Shown here piece by piece: positions 8,072 through 15,050 of a stretch of DNA of 34,517 nt. The position numbers were made by a program, and so were the translations under genes. This stretch comes from an uncultured Bacilli bacterium. Its GTDB lineage: Bacteria; Bacillota_I; Bacilli_A; RF39; UBA660. Within the stretch, counting starts at the first letter, position 1. The number at the start of each line of letters is the position of its first letter. The stretch is taken from contig CAJTXV010000019.1 in assembly GCA_910584255.1 (NCBI GenBank), positions 1 to 34,517 on the forward strand. Reading direction: 5' to 3'. The notes beneath the pieces are model-generated. The model worked only from the letters and a program-made list of their open reading frames with translations, was not told where the DNA came from and ran no database searches.

Positions 8072-8235
8072 TCATAGACTTTCAATGCGATTTGTAGCAT
8101 TCATATCTCGATTGTACCTAAAAATACATTTACACATACTCAGTTTAGAATGCTTTAATTTCTTACATTTTTGTCCTTATGTTCACTATTATCAACAATT
8201 TAATGATATCATGTACAACCATAAAAAACAATATA
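8072..8235 (-). pseudogene. Remnant of TnpB (IS200/IS605 OrfB) C-terminus
   Basis: The 356-base gap 8034-8389 holds no intact gene, but its left half reads, across several frames on the minus strand, as the zinc-ribbon end of TnpB: W-LYMISLNC, then NSEHKDKNVRN, then LKHSKLSMCKC, then FRYNRDMNATNRI. These parallel the family's WxxSSKxCxxCGxKxK, KCxxCG and DRDxNAxxNI segments. At least two frame changes and lost Cys codons make it dead. It ends near a palindrome (TATGATTGAAATCATA, 8061-8076). The right half, 8240-8389, shows only AT-rich sequence with nothing I can name. Confidence 0.65.
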
Positions 8236-8389
8236 GAAAAATTAAAAAGGCTACAACCAAAATTTATTCATAAACTAACCTTTCTTCTTATTCAATTTTG
8301 TTTAAATAGAAATAGAAAATTTATATATTTTTTCATAATAAATAAACTAGAATCAGTATCAAATATACTACTTTTCATCTTCAGTTCCC

Positions 8390-8611
8390 TTATTTACTTT
8401 CTTCCTTATCTAATACTATTTTTTTGATTTTATTAGTATCCTCAATATAAGTTTCAGTAAAACCACATTCAGGACACACTGCACATTTAATCTTTCCTAA
8501 ATTGGCTTTAAATATACCTTGTTGAGTTACTTTTATTCCATAAGGTGCACCTTCAACTTTAATATCTAAATCATCTAACATTTCAGTGCTACATCTTAAA
8601 CATTTTCTCAT
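8390..8611 (-). CDS. Small zinc-ribbon protein
   Basis: 73 residues. Two CxxC knuckles (MRKCLRCSTEM at the start and CAVCPECGFTE near residue 42-49) form a zinc ribbon with an intervening domain of about 35 residues. Similar short proteins are commonly annotated as nucleic-acid-binding, but no target can be given. GAGGAGG precedes ATG by 8 bases. It follows the DUF5131 gene through the junction element at 8628 and is the last gene of the minus-strand run that begins with the C45 acyltransferase. Confidence 0.75.
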   Translation of the reverse strand: MRKCLRCSTEMLDDLDIKVEGAPYGIKVTQQGIFKANLGKIKCAVCPECGFTETYIEDTNKIKKIVLDKEESK

Positions 8612-8627
8612 AATTATTCCTCCTCGG

Positions 8628-8640
8628 CAAATTACTATTT
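8628..8640 (+). repeat. Junction element (DUF5131 / zinc ribbon)
   Basis: Exact CAAATTACTATTT in plus orientation. On the coding strand its last bases form part of the TAA stop of the DUF5131 gene and it is followed at once by the GAGGAGG of the zinc-ribbon gene. The copy at 12664 overlaps a stop codon in the same way. Confidence 0.65.
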
Positions 8641-9355
8641 AACGATTACTTTTATAATCAATATTTGCTAATTTTGCTTTTTTACACAAATCCTTTGTCT
8701 GTATTTTATACTGTTTTCCATCTTTTATTGTATAAGTTCCACACTGCCTAAATTCAAAATCAACATTCTTTCTTATACATTGTTCTCTAATATCTAATGC
8801 CCAGTCATAATTAAATGCCCTAGCATTTATATCAGATTCTCCACCAACTACAACTAATTCAACATGATCAAGATATTTTTCAATATCAATTTTCTCTAAT
8901 AAGGGTTGTGCTGTTATACACTTATGTTTGATTGGCAAATCTTTAAAAACTGATAATCTATAATCAGCATTTTTTTGATTTTCAATAGTGCAACAAACAA
9001 CTACATTATCATATCCATCTCTCCAATCATCTGGGATACATTTCATAAATCTATCAATTCTCTTTGTTAAAAATAAAAAAGTACAGTCCTGTCTTTCTTT
9101 CATCATTTTCCAACATTCATCTCTCCATTTGTCTGCTTCTTCAATAAGAAAATCTGTAGAAAAACATAAATAAACAAGTCCAGATTTCATTTTATAATTA
9201 CCATTTTTTAATTTTTCTATTGGCTTTCCAATATCTTTTGTTTTTATGACTTCATTAGTATTTATATTTCTTTTTAAATCACCCTTATGAATATAGCAAT
9301 GTAAACAACCATCACTACATTTTTTACAACCTCTCCACGGATTCCACATTGCCAT
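8639..9355 (-). CDS. DUF5131 (phage Gp37/Gp68-like) protein
   Basis: 238 residues. The start MAMWNPWRGCKKCSDGCLHCY is the hallmark of DUF5131: WNPW followed by a CX2CX3CX2C cluster of the type that could hold an iron-sulfur centre as in radical-SAM proteins. Later family segments are visible: FLFLTKRIDRF, VVCCTIENQ, QPLLEKIDIEKYL, VVVGGES, and FEFRQCGTY near the end. The family is widespread in phages and mobile regions; its reaction is not established. Junction elements lie on both sides, so it may be a transferred unit. Confidence 0.88.
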   Translation of the reverse strand: MAMWNPWRGCKKCSDGCLHCYIHKGDLKRNINTNEVIKTKDIGKPIEKLKNGNYKMKSGLVYLCFSTDFLIEEADKWRDECWKMMKERQDCTFLFLTKRIDRFMKCIPDDWRDGYDNVVVCCTIENQKNADYRLSVFKDLPIKHKCITAQPLLEKIDIEKYLDHVELVVVGGESDINARAFNYDWALDIREQCIRKNVDFEFRQCGTYTIKDGKQYKIQTKDLCKKAKLANIDYKSNR

Positions 9356-9369
9356 ATTATCACACTCCT

Positions 9370-9382
9370 AAATTGTAATTTA
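9370..9382 (-). repeat. Junction element (76-residue membrane protein / DUF5131)
   Basis: Minus strand TAAATTACAATTT. Its first three bases are the stop codon of the upstream 76-residue gene and AGGAGTGTG follows directly as ribosome-binding site for DUF5131. The eight bases after it match the copy at 9869. Confidence 0.65.
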
Positions 9383-9610
9383 TTTTTTAGTTCCTGTCTT
9401 CCACAAAGTATAATTATCTTTTAATTGCTTAATTACACTTATAGTAACCCATACCCAATAAAATATTGAAACTATGATACTTATATAAGTAATAACAATA
9501 CCAACTACAATGCCAATAGGAATAAGCCAAATAGTCCTAATAAATTTTCTTCTGTATGATAGATTATCATATAATAACTCAAAACCTTTATCTACTTTAT
9601 CTTTTTTCAT
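9380..9610 (-). CDS. Small membrane protein, unknown
   Basis: 76 residues: a basic, soluble N-terminus (MKKDKVDKGFELLYDNLSYRRKFIRT), two joined hydrophobic segments (IWLIPIGIVVGIVITYISIIVSIFYWVWVTISV) and a basic tail. This suggests a helical hairpin with both ends in the cytosol. No family recognised. It has a clear AGGAGT upstream, although 12 bases from the ATG. Junction elements flank it on both sides, like its neighbours. Confidence 0.65.
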   Translation of the reverse strand: MKKDKVDKGFELLYDNLSYRRKFIRTIWLIPIGIVVGIVITYISIIVSIFYWVWVTISVIKQLKDNYTLWKTGTKK

Positions 9611-9627
9611 AATTTTTTCATACTCCT

Positions 9628-9640
9628 AAATTGTAATTTA
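9628..9640 (-). repeat. Junction element (between two small membrane protein genes)
   Basis: Minus strand TAAATTACAATTT, two bases after the stop of the 69-residue gene and directly before AGGAGT of the 76-residue gene. Confidence 0.65.
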
Positions 9641-9642
9641 CC

Positions 9643-9852
9643 TTACTTTTGTAATTTCTTTATAAGAATAATAAAAGTTTCAGTTGCTATTGTTAATATA
9701 AATGGAAATCCTATCATTCTTGCTAAAACTAATTTTATTGGTGGTGTAGTCCATATATATAATCCAAATATATAAAAGAATATTATTGTTAGTAATAAAT
9801 AAACAACATAAATCCCTATTTCTTTTAAAAGTCCTTTTAAAACTTTATTCAT
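9643..9852 (-). CDS. Small membrane protein, unknown
   Basis: 69 residues with two hydrophobic segments (IGIYVVYLLLTIIFFYIFGLYIW and MIGFPFILTIATETFIILI) separated by a short polar turn containing TTPPIK. Both ends are Lys-rich, fitting a cytosolic position. No family recognised. It lies between the C45 gene and the 76-residue gene, with junction elements in both gaps, and might be an immunity or helper protein, but nothing in the sequence shows this. Confidence 0.6.
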   Translation of the reverse strand: MNKVLKGLLKEIGIYVVYLLLTIIFFYIFGLYIWTTPPIKLVLARMIGFPFILTIATETFIILIKKLQK

Positions 9853-9868
9853 AGATAATCACACTCCT

Positions 9869-9881
9869 AAATTGTAATTTG
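9869..9881 (-). repeat. Junction element (C45 / 69-residue membrane protein)
   Basis: Exact CAAATTACAATTT on the minus strand, two bases after the C45 stop codon, followed at once by AGGAGTGTG. Confidence 0.65.
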
Positions 9882-9883
9882 TA

Positions 9884-10894
9884 TTACACTTTAAATTTTA
9901 ATCTAGTATCTTTTTTAAATTCTTTTCTTTTTGGATTTCCCTCAACTCTATAAATATCGCTGCTTATAATATCATAAATAACAGACCATACTGTATCAGC
10001 ATCATTCTTTCTATTGTACTGACACATAAAGCCATATTTTCCTGATAATATATCTCTAACTAAATTAAGTGAATAATCGTTTTTGTATTCTTTTAGAGTG
10101 TTATAAGCAACCAAATATCTTTCTTCTGCTTTCCAGTCATCTACTTCATAATTATTAAATTTTTTCATTTTCATAGAATTAAATTCATTTGCTGTCGTTA
10201 CAAAGTTTCCATCTTTATTCGGTCTTATTATTTCTATTTCTTCACAATTACACTCAACAACTACAATATTTCCAGTTCTATCTGCAATAGTTAATGTTTG
10301 TTGTGATGCAATAGGAATTTTTTTTAATGAAGAAAGTGCTTCATCGGTAGTCTTACATTTTTCTAATAAATATCTAACTAACATACCTGCATTAAAACCC
10401 GCTTTTATAATAGTAGGATAAATAAAAGTTAACCCAACTGCTAAACCATACTCATTGATTCCATCTTCCATTTCTATAAAGGCTGTTGTATTTCCATTAA
10501 AGGCATATACACTATCTAAATTATATAAACAATTCATATATAGTTTTTCTAGCGATACAAGAAAATCACTATTTCTTCCAAAAATTATATTATTCTCATC
10601 TTTAACTGCTATGCAAGTACAATGATTATTAAATTCAAAGCAATACATACTTAATAAAAAAGTATAAAAATCTTCATAAGAACTATTTTGTCCATCTGCC
10701 AAACCTTTAATTTCTTCTAAAATCTCTGGATAATATTTTTCATATATAGGTAAGCACTCTTCAGCAAATTTTCTTCTTTCATCTGTTATTTTAAAAGTAT
10801 GATTATTACTAACTATTTTACCATTTTTATATAATAATCTTCCCCAATTAAATCCTGCCTCATAATGACTTTTCTTAAATCTTCCATGATACAT
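9884..10894 (-). CDS. C45-family autoproteolytic acyltransferase/hydrolase
   Basis: 336 residues. Features of the acyl-CoA:6-aminopenicillanic-acid acyltransferase-like (C45, Ntn-hydrolase) family: an N-terminal helical part with EEIKGLADGQNSSYEDFYTF, then NNHCTCIAV, whose Cys is the expected nucleophile freed by self-cleavage, GRNSDF soon after, then NEYGLAVGLTF and the TLTIADRTGNIVVVEC and TTANEF segments. Such enzymes cut or form linear amide bonds, for example in bile salts, penicillins or N-acyl amino acids; the substrate here is unknown. No signal peptide, so it is cytosolic. It has its own promoter and AAGGAGG, and probably heads the operon down to the zinc-ribbon gene. Confidence 0.85.
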   Translation of the reverse strand: MYHGRFKKSHYEAGFNWGRLLYKNGKIVSNNHTFKITDERRKFAEECLPIYEKYYPEILEEIKGLADGQNSSYEDFYTFLLSMYCFEFNNHCTCIAVKDENNIIFGRNSDFLVSLEKLYMNCLYNLDSVYAFNGNTTAFIEMEDGINEYGLAVGLTFIYPTIIKAGFNAGMLVRYLLEKCKTTDEALSSLKKIPIASQQTLTIADRTGNIVVVECNCEEIEIIRPNKDGNFVTTANEFNSMKMKKFNNYEVDDWKAEERYLVAYNTLKEYKNDYSLNLVRDILSGKYGFMCQYNRKNDADTVWSVIYDIISSDIYRVEGNPKRKEFKKDTRLKFKV

Positions 10895-10944
10895 ATTTTT
10901 TTATCTTCCTCCTTAAATTTTGAGTAAGATCTTGCTCTGATTAA

Positions 10945-10973
10945 ATGATAAGATAATAAAAAATTTAAGTCAA
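10945..10973 (-). promoter_or_regulatory. Sigma-A promoter of the C45 operon
   Basis: Minus strand -35 TTGACT (10973-10968), 17-base spacer, -10 TATCAT (10950-10945). Best-matching promoter in this accessory region; it lies after the terminator of the previous gene. Confidence 0.7.
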
Positions 10974-11012
10974 TAGAATAAAAATTTTTAGTAAAACTTT
11001 TTTCAAAGCACT

Positions 11013-11038
11013 AAAAAAGACTATCATTATTGATAATC
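11013..11038 (-). terminator. Terminator of the anchored alpha/beta hydrolase gene
   Basis: Minus strand GATTATCA, loop ATAA, TGATAGTC, then six T. It separates the hydrolase from the C45 operon. Confidence 0.65.
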
Positions 11039-11046
11039 TAATCATT

Positions 11047-11059
11047 AAATTGTAATTTG
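11047..11059 (-). repeat. Junction element (after anchored hydrolase)
   Basis: Exact CAAATTACAATTT on the minus strand, 12 bases after the hydrolase stop and before its terminator. Unlike the others it is not followed by a Shine-Dalgarno sequence, so it is not merely part of a ribosome-binding site. Confidence 0.6.
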
Positions 11060-11070
11060 AATTATAGTTT

Positions 11071-12027
11071 TTAATTATTCTTTTCTATATCTTGCCAATT
11101 AGCATTTGTTAGAATCTCTGCATTATCTCCTATAAATACTTTACTTGCTTCTTCATCATTTTGTAAATGATATAACATCCATGCTGTCATATATCCATCT
11201 GTTCTATTTAACATATCTTGGTGTTCTGCACCAGTTACTCTTGCTCGCATTTTAAATACATCATTTGTCATATTATTATAATTTTCAATGAGTGATGATA
11301 AAGGAGCAACTCCACCAAATTCATTTGTTATATCTTCTAATCCACGATCATCTGATTCCCCAGTTCCTGCTGTCATAAAATATGGAATGTTGACCTTTTT
11401 CATATCATAACCCCAACCCATATTTTTAGATAATGTAGAATAAGAAGCACTTCCAGTAAATATGGTTTTATAATACTTACTATTTTCAAATTCTGTAACT
11501 GCTCGTAAAGCTCCAGCTCCACCTTGAGAATATCCTATGATTCCAATATTATCTTTATCAACTTTGTCATGTAACACATTGTCTTTATCAACATTTAAGA
11601 TAAAATCTAATGTTTCAGAGACACTCTCGCCTGTACCTGATTGTCTGTCATCATTACCGACAACAATAAATCCCCAAGATGCTAATCTTTTGTATGCTGC
11701 TCCTAAATTAAACGAAGCGACATTACTAGCATTTACAACAACTATTACAGGATATTTTTTATTACTATTTTCTAATTCTTTTGAATACCAAACTCTAATA
11801 TTCTTGATTTTTTTATTTTCTGACTTATATTTTACTTCTTGTACTTCATAACTTCCTAGACCTGCATATTTTTTTTCTAATTCAACATCACTTTTAAAAT
11901 CCTCATAATAATTGTCCTTAAACCATAGAGAATTATTTACAATTATATTTTTTATCGTAGTTATAATTATAAATCCTCCAATAATAACTAATAAAGCAAT
12001 TCCAATAATCTTCAACATTTTTTTCAT
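11071..12027 (-). CDS. Membrane-anchored alpha/beta hydrolase (lipase/PET-hydrolase-like)
   Basis: 318 residues. One N-terminal hydrophobic segment (IIGIALLVIIGGFIIITTI) after MKKMLK implies an anchored or secreted protein. The catalytic domain shows VVVNASN, the nucleophile elbow IGYSQGGAGAL (Ser), the oxyanion-side FIVVGNDDRQSGTGES and a late His in GAEHQDML. This resembles the chlorophyllase/dienelactone-hydrolase-like lipases. GAGGAGG precedes ATG. The divergent TetR gene and the palindrome between them suggest that it is the TetR target. Confidence 0.82.
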   Translation of the reverse strand: MKKMLKIIGIALLVIIGGFIIITTIKNIIVNNSLWFKDNYYEDFKSDVELEKKYAGLGSYEVQEVKYKSENKKIKNIRVWYSKELENSNKKYPVIVVVNASNVASFNLGAAYKRLASWGFIVVGNDDRQSGTGESVSETLDFILNVDKDNVLHDKVDKDNIGIIGYSQGGAGALRAVTEFENSKYYKTIFTGSASYSTLSKNMGWGYDMKKVNIPYFMTAGTGESDDRGLEDITNEFGGVAPLSSLIENYNNMTNDVFKMRARVTGAEHQDMLNRTDGYMTAWMLYHLQNDEEASKVFIGDNAEILTNANWQDIEKNN

Positions 12028-12038
12028 AACTCCTCCTC

Positions 12039-12070
12039 TTGAAATATATCTCTTTTTTTGATATATTCAA
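12039..12070. promoter_or_regulatory. Candidate TetR operator
   Basis: TTGAAATATATC and GATATATTCAA form an inverted repeat with one missing base in the right arm, centred between the divergent hydrolase and TetR genes and just downstream of the predicted hydrolase transcription start, where a repressor would block elongation. Confidence 0.5.
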
Positions 12071-12081
12071 TTTATGCAACA

Positions 12082-12110
12082 AGTGTAACATGATTTATTT
12101 ATCATTTCAA
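12082..12110 (-). promoter_or_regulatory. Promoter of the anchored hydrolase gene
   Basis: Minus strand -35 TTGAAA (12110-12105), 17-base spacer, -10 TACACT (12087-12082). Confidence 0.45.
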
Positions 12111-12152
12111 TATATAAACTCTCAAATGCAACAAAAGGAGGTAAAGTGTAGC

Positions 12153-12641
12153 ATGGATAAAAAATTAGCAAAAGATTATATTACTGAAAGCTTATTTATA
12201 CTTATGGAAAAGAAAGACTATAAGGATATAACGATTACAGATATTACAAATAAAGCAGGAGTTAATAGAATAACATTTTATCGTAACTTTGATTCAAAAG
12301 ATGAAATTATCAATAAATATTTAGAAAAGTCTTTTGATGAATGGGGAAAAGAATGGGAAGAAAGTGGAGATTCCAATATTGCCTATCGACTTTTTAAATA
12401 CTTTTCTGATAATAAAAATTTTATAAAAATATTATATAAATCAAATTTACAATTTTTTTTAATTGATTATCTTGTAAAAATTTGCAATCCAAGTAAAGAA
12501 GAAAATAATATTCTTGCATATTCAAAATCAATGTTTGCTTATGGATTGTTTGGTTTTTGTAATGAATGGTTTTTAAGAGATATGCCAGAAAGTCCTGAAG
12601 ATATTTCTGCATTGTTAAATAATAATCAAAAAGAAAACTAA
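12153..12641 (+). CDS. TetR/AcrR-family repressor
   Basis: 162 residues from ATG at 12153, which has AGGAGG 10 bases upstream; the frame is open further upstream to 12039 but those codons overlap the operator and have no ribosome-binding site. Residues 1-55 are the TetR helix-turn-helix: KDYITESLFILMEKKDYKDITITDITNKAGVNRITFYRNFDSKDEII. The rest is a short helical ligand-binding domain with a C-terminal segment (YSKSMFAYGLFGFCNEWFLRDMPESPEDI) typical of the TetR_C_7-like group. It probably represses the divergent hydrolase gene. Confidence 0.9.
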   Translation: MDKKLAKDYITESLFILMEKKDYKDITITDITNKAGVNRITFYRNFDSKDEIINKYLEKSFDEWGKEWEESGDSNIAYRLFKYFSDNKNFIKILYKSNLQFFLIDYLVKICNPSKEENNILAYSKSMFAYGLFGFCNEWFLRDMPESPEDISALLNNNQKEN

Positions 12642-12654
12642 TCAATTCGATTAG
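12627..12654 (-). terminator. Terminator between TetR and broken acyltransferase
   Basis: CTAATC-AATTC-GATTAG hairpin. On the minus strand it is followed by a T-rich tract, so it best serves the acyltransferase gene; it may act weakly for TetR too, whose stop codon lies in the stem. Confidence 0.5.
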
Positions 12655-12663
12655 TCTTATCAA

Positions 12664-12676
12664 CAAATTACTATTT
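12664..12676 (+). repeat. Junction element (end of acyltransferase)
   Basis: Exact CAAATTACTATTT, plus orientation, identical to the copy at 8628. On the coding strand it overlaps the TAA stop (AGA TAA) of the broken acyltransferase, and no gene start follows it before the terminator. Confidence 0.6.
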
Positions 12677-13723
12677 ATCTAACCCCTATAATCCTTTTTA
12701 AAATAGGAATTTTTTTAATAATTTCATAAACTAATATAGTACCTATAAAACTTCCAAAAATAATCATACATATTTGTAAAAATATATGATTAATCATGGT
12801 TAAAGAATAATAACCAACAATTACTAAAATAGGAAGATGTAAAATATAAATTGGAAATGATGCCTTTTTAAAATAGCTAGAATTTTACTTTCTTTATCTA
12901 AATACAATTTACCTATAATTATGAAAGATAATATTCCTAACTAGCCAACAAAGTTTACGAATATATCTTTATAGTAAGAAAAATTATAATATGCTATTAC
13001 TAAAGTTAGTTGGGTCAAGCAAAATAATCCTAAAACAAATCTTTTATTCTTCATAATTTTATCTATCATTATTTCATTAGTAAACATATAATAACCTAAT
13101 AAATATAATGCAAAATATCTACCAAAACTATATACTCCAAAAGATCCAATATAAGACATAATCCATACTGGTATAAATAATAAAATTATTTCGATTATAT
13201 TAAATTTTTCTATTCTTTTGGAAACCTTTTCATAAGGTATATATTTTATTATTAATAAAGCAAGCAGGGAGATTATAAATAAAAATAATATAAACCACAA
13301 ATGTCCTGGTGTGAAATACCCATCATTCCCACTTAAATCTGTAAAATGTGTAAAAAAATATTTGTAGTTATCTAAAACATTTCCATTATATCCAAAAAAG
13401 AATTTTCTTGCATATAAAGTTTGTATTGGAACAAGTAATAATGTTCCACAAATAAACGGAATAAGCAATTTAGAAAATCGTTCTTTTACAAATTCTTTCA
13501 CACTTCTCTTTTCTAATGAATATCTTTTACACATCCCCGCTATAGAAAATAATAATGCCATCATCCAGGGATTAACTATAATAATGAGTGAACTTAATAG
13601 CTTATTTTCTCCTATCCATATATAAAATTTTGTTCCATAGTTATTCCAAATCATAAAAGTATGAACAGGAAATAAAAGTAGAATTACAATCTTTCTTAAA
13701 TTATCTAAATAATATTTTCTCAT
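12675..13723 (-). pseudogene. Acyltransferase-3 family membrane protein, broken
   Basis: The frame from 13723 encodes about 260 residues of an acyltransferase-3 (OafA-like integral membrane O-acyltransferase): RKYYLDNLRKIVILLLFPVHTFMIWN with the His of the family active site, FSIAGMCKRYSLEKR, and GHLWFILFLFI. It stops at TAG after FVNFVG, where a Trp codon would be natural (TGG to TAG). The same frame continues LGILSFIIIGKLYLDKESKILAIL, then an indel at the AAAAA near 12870 shifts to another frame that continues ASFPIYILHLPILVIVGYYSL and ends IKKIPILKRIIGVR at 12675. Total length would be near 350, normal for the family. Two separate lesions argue for real decay. Confidence 0.85.
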
Positions 13724-13738
13724 AATTTATCTCCTGTT

Positions 13739-13751
13739 CAAATTACCATTT
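13739..13751 (+). repeat. Junction element (upstream of acyltransferase)
   Basis: Exact CAAATTACCATTT, identical to the copy at 1102. On the coding strand it lies between a TATAAT box (plus 13774-13779) and the AGGAG of the acyltransferase. With 12664 it encloses the acyltransferase gene. Confidence 0.65.
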
Positions 13752-13784
13752 TTTGAATCTATCCACACTAAATATTATAGCATG

Positions 13785-13817
13785 AAAAAAGCAAATCCTC
13801 TATAACCATGGATCTGC
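13785..13817 (-). terminator. Terminator of the XRE-membrane regulator gene
   Basis: Minus strand GCAGATCC pairs with GGATTTGC (one mismatch or wobble), followed by six T, 15 bases after the stop codon. Confidence 0.75.
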
Positions 13818-13831
13818 CTTATAAATTTTTA

Positions 13832-14542
13832 TTATTTACAATAATTGATTAATTCTCTAATTGTTGGTTTTTTATTTTTTTCAATTACCCAATATTCATT
13901 ATCTTTATTAAAATGACATCGATATACATCATAAAATAATGTGTTATAGTAAATGACATCTCCAGCCATAGTAGTTTCTATTCGAAACATAGGAGCTTGC
14001 TTATTATTTTTAACATTTATATAATCAGTAAATAATAGAATTCCCATAGTTCCCATAAAAATAGCTACAATCAACAATAATTTTTTATACCACTTTACTG
14101 TATTTAATATTCGTGAAATACCAATCATAAAAATGATGATTCCAAATACTGAATAAATAGAACTCCAACTGCTTTCACTTGGGAAAATCATAATTGCGGA
14201 TATTGAGATAAATAACCCAAATAGGATGATAATTAGGGAAATTATTTGACTATATTGATTCATTTTTTTTGTGGAATAATCGATTGTGTTTACAATATTT
14301 TCTTCAAATTTTTCTTGATATTTTTCCTTTTGTAATCTTTCTCCACTTAATAACTCGTTAATTGTAATATCTAAGATTTCACATAATGATTTAAACAAGG
14401 ATAAATCTGGCATATTTTTACCAGTTTCCCAATTACTAATTGAACGATCTGTTACTCCTAATTGTTCTGCTAACTCTGATTGTGTAATCTTTTTTTCTTT
14501 TCTGCAAACTGCGATAAATTTTCCTATTTTTTCTTGATTCAT
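13832..14542 (-). CDS. XRE-family regulator with membrane segments
   Basis: 236 residues. Residues about 5-65 are a Cro/C1-type helix-turn-helix (FIAVCRKEKKITQSELAEQLGVTDRSISNWETGKNMPDLSLFKSLCEIL). A charged linker follows, then three hydrophobic segments (IISLIIILFGLFISISAIMIF, SVFGIIIFMIGISRIL, LLLIVAIFMGTMGILLF) and a C-terminal region of about 50 residues beyond the membrane. This arrangement, a DNA-binding head on a membrane sensor, is common in Bacillota. GAAAGGAGA precedes ATG. The target and signal are unknown. Confidence 0.85.
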   Translation of the reverse strand: MNQEKIGKFIAVCRKEKKITQSELAEQLGVTDRSISNWETGKNMPDLSLFKSLCEILDITINELLSGERLQKEKYQEKFEENIVNTIDYSTKKMNQYSQIISLIIILFGLFISISAIMIFPSESSWSSIYSVFGIIIFMIGISRILNTVKWYKKLLLIVAIFMGTMGILLFTDYINVKNNKQAPMFRIETTMAGDVIYYNTLFYDVYRCHFNKDNEYWVIEKNKKPTIRELINYCK

Positions 14543-14732
14543 AATCTTTCTCCTTTCACATTCATTTTATAATGTAAAGGCTATTTTTTACACGAAACAA
14601 AACTAGAGTTTTATAATATGAATGATAATTGAATAATTATTTTGTATTTTCTTTTTTACCCAATCCCAACACCATTAATTCTTAATATACCATAGATAAA
14701 AGATATATACATTTTATTTTACCTTTATAAAC

Positions 14733-15050
14733 CTATGATTCATCGATACTTGAAATATCTTTAATTCTAAAACATCTTCGAATCACTTCTTTTTTATTTT
14801 CATATTCAAATAAAATCCACTCGTCATCATATTCAATAATTTTTCCTTTGGTACTACTGACTGGTGAAAATAAGTAACTATCATCAATATGATCATTTTC
14901 AATATTAAGACTTACTACTTTATTGATTAATTTTTTTATTTCATTCGATGTTATCCTTTTTGGTAATTCTTTTCTTTTATTTATTTTTGTCACTTTAGAT
15001 TCTAAGTCTAATAAAAGAAAAAGAATAATGAATAATAAAAATATTTCCAT
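14733..15050 (-). CDS. Small membrane-anchored protein paired with XRE regulator
   Basis: 105 residues: an N-terminal hydrophobic helix (MEIFLLFIILFLLLDL), a basic linker, and a C-terminal beta-rich domain. Its start overlaps the stop of the upstream regulator (TAATG), so translation is coupled. Residues 66-85 (STKGKIIEYDDEWILFEYEN) line up with residues 101-120 of that regulator (STKCKILSIDDNYLKFEFLY), so the two proteins share a domain. I know no name for it; its strand pattern would fit a small beta barrel. It may hold the regulator at the membrane or compete for the same ligand, which is inference. Confidence 0.7.
   Translation of the reverse strand: MEIFLLFIILFLLLDLESKVTKINKRKELPKRITSNEIKKLINKVVSLNIENDHIDDSYLFSPVSSTKGKIIEYDDEWILFEYENKKEVIRRCFRIKDISSIDES

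Noticed and set aside
8179..8427. Plus-strand open frame in the ccdA upstream gap
   Set aside because: Low-complexity Phe/Ile/Leu translation, no start signal; the minus strand carries the TnpB relic instead.
487..13751. Calling the junction elements integron attC sites
   Set aside because: attC sites are longer, with paired R/L boxes and a folded hairpin; the elements here are 13 bp and no integrase is in the window.
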